Below, piece by piece: positions 6,269 to 9,932 of a DNA stretch of 9,932 nucleotides. The translations under genes and the position numbers were made by a program. A model generated the notes under the pieces. It was given only the letters and a program-made list of their open reading frames with translations. It was not told the origin of the DNA and made no database searches. This DNA is from a bacterium. Its GTDB lineage: Bacteria > Armatimonadota > Fimbriimonadia > Fimbriimonadales > JBAXQP01. The stretch lies in assembly GCA_037131655.1 (NCBI GenBank), contig JBAXQP010000080.1:1-9932 (forward strand), read 5' to 3'. Position 1 is the stretch's first letter. Each line of letters starts with the position of its first letter.

Positions 6269-8584
6269 TTATCTCTTATGCTTGGTTCGGGCGATGATGT
6301 GGTCCTGCATCTGGCGGTCTTGCAGGATGAACTGCTGGCTAAAGCCGGATATGCGCACGAATAAGTTGCGGTAATTTTCCGGTTCGTCTTGCGCTGCTTT
6401 CAAAGTCTCAGCGTTGCAGACATTGAATTGCATCTGCCCAACACCCTGCTTAATAGCGGTCGTCAGCAGGTCAACGAATGCGCGGCGCTTATGACCCTCT
6501 TCCAGCATCTTCGGATCGGCTTCGAGAATAGCCGAACTGCTTGCCGCGGCCATATCGTGTGGTATCTTCGCCAACGAGTTTACAACAGCCGTAAAGCCTT
6601 CATGATCTCTTCCCTGCATCGGCGACAAACTGTAAGCCAATGGTTCGCCTGAAAGTCGACCATCCGCGCTTGCTCCCGTGCTCTTGCCATAGTGGATAAT
6701 TAAGGTGAATGTAAACAAATGAACATGGAACGAACCGCCCGAAGGCGTCTTATACTGCCCTAGCAAATCGCAATATTGGCGAGTAATCTCGGTGGCATAT
6801 TTATCGGGCAGTGGCTCATCGTTGCCGTACTTCGGCAGCTTATTACGCAGATACAAACACAGGTCTTCCTTACCAGAAAAATTGGTCTTGAGCGCTTCAA
6901 GCAACTCCGCGCCTGTAATCGTCTTGTCGGTGAAAACCGCCTTTTCAATCGCTGCAAAGCTATCAGCCACATTCGGAATAGCCATCGCAGCGCTGGAGTG
7001 ATAGTTGTACTTCGCCCCACCTTCAACAATATCCATCCCTCTTGCGATGCAGTCCTCGGTTAGAAGCGATAGAAATGGCAATCGGTAATGATAGCGATTC
7101 ATAAGCTCTGAGCGGTTGGAGAAATAGGTCATTAAATCAACGAAGTGAGTGAGCTGCTTGGTATAGGCGGCTGTTAAGTCGTCCATATTCTTAAATTCGG
7201 CCAGTGTGCCGGTCTTAGGTCCGACCTGCTCGTTCAGCAGGAAGTCGCGGCCATCATTCATCGCGAGTTCCAAACATTTAAGCAGGTTAATCCAATGGCT
7301 CACCGCATGAGGGCTGGTCTTACCGGGAATAGTAATTTCGATACAACCAATAATCGCATATTGGCGCGCATCCTCAATCGGAATACCCTTAGCAACAAGA
7401 GCAGGAACGATTGCTTCGTCGTTAAAGAAGAACGGAATGCCTCCGCCTTTGGCGAGCAGGTCAACACAGCGCGCTAGAAGCTCCTGGGGTGAGTTCTTAT
7501 GCACTCGGCATGAGAGACAACGCACGAAGCCAATATTTTCAGTTACGTCCAAAATCAAATAGCTCAGCGGATTAGAGGCATCTGTGCCATCGGGATGCTG
7601 CCCACCGATGGTCGCCTGCTGGACGTCATACGGTTGGTACAGCTTTACCCAAAGCGCCGCAATCACTTCTGCAGCTTCTTCCCAAGTAGTTCGCCCTGCC
7701 TCTAGGTCGGCTTCGAGATAGGGCCAGAGGAACTGGTCGAGACGGCCAATGCTGTTGGCGTTCACACCATCTTCAAAAACCGTAATCATATGCCCAAACC
7801 ACAACGCCTGACAAGCCTCACGGAAAGTACGTGCGCCATGAGCCGGAACCTGCTCGCAAACCTCAGCTATATCCAACCATTCCTGCTTTTGAACAGGGTC
7901 TTTGCAGGCCTTAGCTTTTTTGCGTGCATAAACTGCATGGTTGAGGCCGAATTGCATCCCGCCTTCGCACAATACCTTCAAGCCAAGCAAATAAGCCCTC
8001 TTGGTAGGCATAAACGGATCGTGTGGTGTCAGTTTGTCAAGCGACGCTTGGATTTCATCTTTCAAACCGCCGAAACCAAGGCGGATGAACTTCTCGAAAT
8101 CGCGCACGCTGTGGTTGAGGTCACCACCCCAGCCGGCTGTAACGCCATGTCTTCCGCCTAACTCAATTCCTTCTAAAGGAGGATCAACCGGAGCTATTTC
8201 ACCAAACTGGAACGGTTCCTGTTTACACCACTCGATAAATTTAGCCTTTTGCTCGTCGGTAAGCGTAGACTCGGTAATATACTTTGTCCACCCCTCACCG
8301 AGTTTCACACAAAATTGAACCCAAGAACCACTATTACCATGCTCGCCTACAATGATTTCACCCTGCTCGATTGCGACGGGTATGTTCCGAAGCACATTGG
8401 CCATACCGGAACAGCTTTTTATAGGAAGAGACTTGAACTTTGCGGACATCCAACCTTCCATATAGAAGTAGTTGCGGTGGTGGTCGAAGTAGGAATCCCA
8501 CGTTCGATCCATCGCAATCTGCCTAAGACGGCAAATCAGTTCCGATGGTTCGTATTTACTTGATGCTCGATCTAAAACTTTCAT
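6269..8584 (-). CDS. Glycyl radical enzyme, PFL/glycerol dehydratase family (first gene of tandem pair)
   Basis: This 771-aa protein is full length. The barrel domain spans about 15-630 and the glycine radical domain about 650-768, with RISGFS at 744-749 (radical site G747). The thiyl Cys is C414 in IIGCIEI, with E416 as the likely general base. A His-containing segment LNHSVRDFEKFIRLGF (H158) resembles the GH-x-x-x-DYEKVL region of dehydratase-type members. It is a diverged paralogue of the next gene, sharing QVPA..AR.FREA, GR(L/V)D.FLWPYL and PDGT..NPLS blocks, but the segments around the active-site Cys and the N terminus differ, so substrates probably differ or the two act together. The ATG start has AGGAG 7 nt upstream. 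It heads a probable two-gene operon with its own promoter. No activating enzyme lies in the window. The reaction is not predictable. Confidence 0.92.
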   Translation of the reverse strand: MKVLDRASSKYEPSELICRLRQIAMDRTWDSYFDHHRNYFYMEGWMSAKFKSLPIKSCSGMANVLRNIPVAIEQGEIIVGEHGNSGSWVQFCVKLGEGWTKYITESTLTDEQKAKFIEWCKQEPFQFGEIAPVDPPLEGIELGGRHGVTAGWGGDLNHSVRDFEKFIRLGFGGLKDEIQASLDKLTPHDPFMPTKRAYLLGLKVLCEGGMQFGLNHAVYARKKAKACKDPVQKQEWLDIAEVCEQVPAHGARTFREACQALWFGHMITVFEDGVNANSIGRLDQFLWPYLEADLEAGRTTWEEAAEVIAALWVKLYQPYDVQQATIGGQHPDGTDASNPLSYLILDVTENIGFVRCLSCRVHKNSPQELLARCVDLLAKGGGIPFFFNDEAIVPALVAKGIPIEDARQYAIIGCIEITIPGKTSPHAVSHWINLLKCLELAMNDGRDFLLNEQVGPKTGTLAEFKNMDDLTAAYTKQLTHFVDLMTYFSNRSELMNRYHYRLPFLSLLTEDCIARGMDIVEGGAKYNYHSSAAMAIPNVADSFAAIEKAVFTDKTITGAELLEALKTNFSGKEDLCLYLRNKLPKYGNDEPLPDKYATEITRQYCDLLGQYKTPSGGSFHVHLFTFTLIIHYGKSTGASADGRLSGEPLAYSLSPMQGRDHEGFTAVVNSLAKIPHDMAAASSSAILEADPKMLEEGHKRRAFVDLLTTAIKQGVGQMQFNVCNAETLKAAQDEPENYRNLFVRISGFSQQFILQDRQMQDHIIARTKHKR

Positions 8585-8641
8585 ATTCTGCTCCTACCAC
8601 ATCAAAGGCCAACATATTCCGAATCATTAGACGATAACAGT

Positions 8642-8707
8642 GAGCTTCCGGTTCACCCAATACTAAAGCTATCATACCTATTATTCCAACTTTGAAGCTC
8701 CCAATAC
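8642..8707 (-). other. Structured leader of the glycyl radical enzyme operon
   Basis: The predicted 5' UTR is about 120 nt. Within it, GAGCTTC at 8642-8648 and its complement GAAGCTC at 8694-8700 form a 7-bp inverted repeat with a 45-nt loop. An 8-nt direct repeat CCCAATAC occurs at 8656-8663 and 8700-8707. I recognise no known riboswitch class. It may fold as a leader RNA or hold regulator sites; the evidence is modest. Confidence 0.25.
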
Positions 8708-8713
8708 AATAGT

Positions 8714-8722
8714 ATTATAACA
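8714..8722 (-). promoter_or_regulatory. Extended -10 promoter of the glycyl radical enzyme operon
   Basis: On the minus strand, TGT directly precedes a perfect TATAAT (8719-8714), giving the extended -10 pattern TG-N-TATAAT. No consensus -35 is seen at 16-18 nt, which is usual for extended -10 promoters. Transcription would start near 8706, leaving about 120 nt before the ATG at 8584. Confidence 0.55.
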
Positions 8723-8795
8723 CTCAAATCAAGAGAATGCATCCTATTTGGCGCCAGTTTTTTAGCTATGATACATTTTTCTTGTGCAAGCAAAA

Positions 8796-8830
8796 TATAA
8801 AGCTCGGAACATAACGTTCCGAGCTTTATA
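8796..8830 (-). terminator. Intrinsic terminator after groES
   Basis: A perfect 15-bp stem (8796-8810 with 8816-8830) has a 5-nt loop ATAAC. Read on the minus strand it begins 14 nt after the groES stop and is followed by ATTTTG, a short T-rich tail past the A/T base of the stem. It separates groES from the glycyl radical enzyme genes. Confidence 0.85.
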
Positions 8831-8843
8831 AAATAACCCAATA

Positions 8844-9131
8844 TTACTTATCGAGCACAGCAAGAATGTCGTCTTGACGGACGATGGTAAAGTCTTTGCC
8901 GCCAACGGTAACTTCAGTACCGCCATACTTGTTTAAAAGCACGCGGTCTCCCACATTCACTTCCATCTGGGACAGCTTGCCGTCTTCCATCATTCGGCCT
9001 GGGCCGACTGCGATGATTTCGCCTTCATGCGGCTTCTCTTTGGCGGTCTCGGGAAGAAAAATTCCCCCTCTGGACATCTCATCCGCCGTCTTAATTGACA
9101 CAATAATTCTATCTCCGAGCGGTTTCAACAT
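8844..9131 (-). CDS. groES: GroES co-chaperonin (10 kDa chaperonin)
   Basis: This 95-aa protein matches GroES over its whole length. It has the N-terminal strand LKPLGDRIIV, the mobile loop EMSRGGIFLPETAKEKP with the GGIFL segment that binds GroEL, the roof region GPGRMMEDGK, and the C-terminal VGDRVLLNKYGGTEV and DDILAVL. It forms the heptameric lid of the GroEL folding chamber in the cytoplasm. The ATG has GGAGG 9 nt upstream. No groEL follows: a strong terminator lies directly downstream and then unrelated genes, so groES is expressed alone here. No CIRCE (HrcA) element is visible in the 73 nt upstream, which is occupied by the tail of tRNA-Leu; it may be read from that promoter or from one I cannot identify. 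Confidence 0.97.
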   Translation of the reverse strand: MLKPLGDRIIVSIKTADEMSRGGIFLPETAKEKPHEGEIIAVGPGRMMEDGKLSQMEVNVGDRVLLNKYGGTEVTVGGKDFTIVRQDDILAVLDK

Positions 9132-9204
9132 AATCTATAGCCTCCACGTTTCTATCCTCATCACTTACCTTACGTATGGTATGGATAAGAGAATTAAGAA
9201 GATA

Positions 9205-9287
9205 TGCCGCCCGGGGGACTCGAACCCCCAAGCCCTTGCGAGCACTGGCACCTGAAGCCAGCGTGTTTGCCATTTCACCAGGGCGGC
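9205..9287 (-). tRNA. tRNA-Leu (anticodon CAG)
   Basis: The 83-nt sequence folds as a class II tRNA. The acceptor stem pairs GCCGCCC (9287-9281) with GGGCGGC (9212-9206), with discriminator A at 9205. The anticodon stem CTGGC/GCCAG encloses the loop TTCAGGT, giving CAG at 9254-9252. The long variable arm contains GCTC/GGGC, and the T arm is GGGGG-TTCGAGT-CCCCC. The 3' CCA is not encoded. The long variable arm and the CAG anticodon identify leucine (CUG codons). Confidence 0.96.
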
Positions 9288-9301
9288 CTGATTAGGACAA
9301 T

Positions 9302-9330
9302 AATTTACCCCATTCGGTTCCCCGTGTCAA
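9302..9330 (-). promoter_or_regulatory. Promoter of tRNA-Leu
   Basis: On the minus strand, TTGACA (9330-9325) and TAAATT (9307-9302) are separated by exactly 17 nt. The start point would be near 9295, a few bases before the 5' end of the tRNA. The -35 is a perfect consensus hexamer. It may also supply transcription of groES 73 nt beyond the tRNA. Confidence 0.7.
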
Positions 9331-9359
9331 CATCACCCCCAAACCCAAGCATGACAATA

Positions 9360-9385
9360 AACCCTATCTAGGTAGTATAAGGGTT
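9360..9385 (-). terminator. Weak candidate terminator hairpin after gcvT
   Basis: AACCCT (9360-9365) and AGGGTT (9380-9385) form a 6-bp stem with a 14-nt loop, 39 nt beyond the gcvT stop. On the minus strand it is followed by TATTG, a poor T-tract. The placement fits but the structure is weak. Confidence 0.3.
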
Positions 9386-9423
9386 AATAACTAGCAAGCT
9401 TTTAAAGGAGATTGCCTCTAATT

Positions 9424-9932
9424 TCATGTGTCTTTAAGAAATCTCTTGCCGCTTAGGCGAGCGGGGTGAAGTTTTTCTCGGATTTCTATACTGACATTAT
9501 GATTAGGTTCGCTATGCTCGGAGGCAACAAAGGCAAAGCCTATTCCTCTATCTAAGGTGGGTGAAAAGACGCCGCTGCTCATTGAACCTATCTTTACTCC
9601 ATCTATTAGCACTGGATAGCCTTCGCGAGGGACAATGCGTGTCTCCATAACAATTCCAACACTCTTACGTTTAAGCCCATCAGCACGCACCTGATTGATG
9701 ACATCTGAACCAATAAATTGCTTGTTCTTGGAAACCACCCAGCCCAAACCTGCTTCGATTGGGTTGATTTCGGAGGTCAGTTCGTGGCCGTAGAGGGGTA
9801 AACCGGCTTCAACTCTCAATACATCCCGCGCAGCCAGTCCGCAAGCTACAGCGCCTGCATCGATTAGAGCTTGCCAAACTATCGGAGCATCATTTGCAGC
9901 CATAATAAGCTCGAAACCATCTTCACCTGTAT
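9424..9932 (-). CDS. gcvT: Aminomethyltransferase (glycine cleavage system T protein), C-terminal part, truncated by the window edge
   Basis: 168 codons of the 3' end are visible; the start lies beyond 9932. The frame is open through the edge, reading TGEDGFELI before the Met at 9903, which is internal and not a start. Recognisable GcvT blocks are TGEDGFEL, GLAARDVLRVEAGLPLYGHEL, NPIEAGLGW and FIG, then the C-terminal barrel domain with G(Y)PV, G..SSG.FSP and the final IEIR..L.PAR. T protein transfers the aminomethyl carbon from lipoylated H protein to tetrahydrofolate, releasing ammonia. Full proteins are near 360-370 aa, so somewhat under half is present. gcvH and gcvP do not follow; the next gene is tRNA-Leu. 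Related folate-binding proteins such as YgfZ are unlikely given the PIEAGLGW block. Confidence 0.93.
   Translation of the reverse strand, partial: TGEDGFELIMAANDAPIVWQALIDAGAVACGLAARDVLRVEAGLPLYGHELTSEINPIEAGLGWVVSKNKQFIGSDVINQVRADGLKRKSVGIVMETRIVPREGYPVLIDGVKIGSMSSGVFSPTLDRGIGFAFVASEHSEPNHNVSIEIREKLHPARLSGKRFLKDT

Noticed and set aside
8653..8841. 62-codon minus-strand frame downstream of groES
   Set aside because: It runs through the groES terminator hairpin and the operon promoter and resembles no protein.
9132..9204. CIRCE heat-shock operator upstream of groES
   Set aside because: Neither TTAGCACTC nor GAGTGCTAA is present in the short gap to the tRNA.
1..9932. CRISPR array, insertion sequence or prophage
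   Set aside because: No regularly spaced repeats, transposase, integrase or phage structural genes are visible. Accessory character is limited to the small intergenic repeats.

Overview
This is a bacterial window with moderate GC. It carries glycyl radical enzymes, a sulfatase-type hydrolase, a monoheme cytochrome c lipoprotein, groES, a class II tRNA-Leu and the 3' half of gcvT. Stop codons TAA, TAG and TGA are all used, so the genetic code looks standard. The mix of a sulfatase, a probable uroporphyrinogen-decarboxylase-like protein and glycyl radical enzymes suggests an environmental bacterium with anaerobic capacity, of the kind seen in Armatimonadota, Planctomycetes-type or candidate-phylum genomes. 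That placement is a guess from gene content.

Layout. Minus strand, 1-2899: the first codons of a probable UroD-like gene (1-41), a sulfatase-family hydrolase with threonine where the formylglycine Cys/Ser normally sits (124-1572), and a membrane-anchored MA-type metallopeptidase gene (1625-2884) interrupted by an in-frame TAA. That TAA falls where the third zinc ligand is expected. Plus strand, 3027-3773: a two-gene operon for a SHOCT-domain membrane protein and a lipoprotein cytochrome c, with a promoter and a perfect inverted repeat upstream. Bases 3774-4044 form a convergent intergenic region with two unrelated repeat-like hairpin elements. Minus strand, 4045-8584: two tandem glycyl radical enzyme genes 4 nt apart, preceded by a leader of about 120 nt and an extended -10 promoter. 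Minus strand, 8844-9932: groES with its own strong terminator, tRNA-Leu(CAG) with a clear promoter, and the truncated gcvT.

How the parts relate. The two glycyl radical enzymes are probably co-transcribed. Both keep the thiyl-radical Cys, the Cys-x-Glu signature of the dehydratase/eliminase side of the family, and the glycyl radical loop, so both look competent. No radical-SAM activating enzyme is present in the window, so activation must come from elsewhere. Their substrate cannot be read from the sequence. The cytochrome operon converges on them and is probably a separate unit. The most notable observations are the nonsense codon in the peptidase gene, the activase-less pair of glycyl radical enzymes, and the Thr nucleophile position in the sulfatase.
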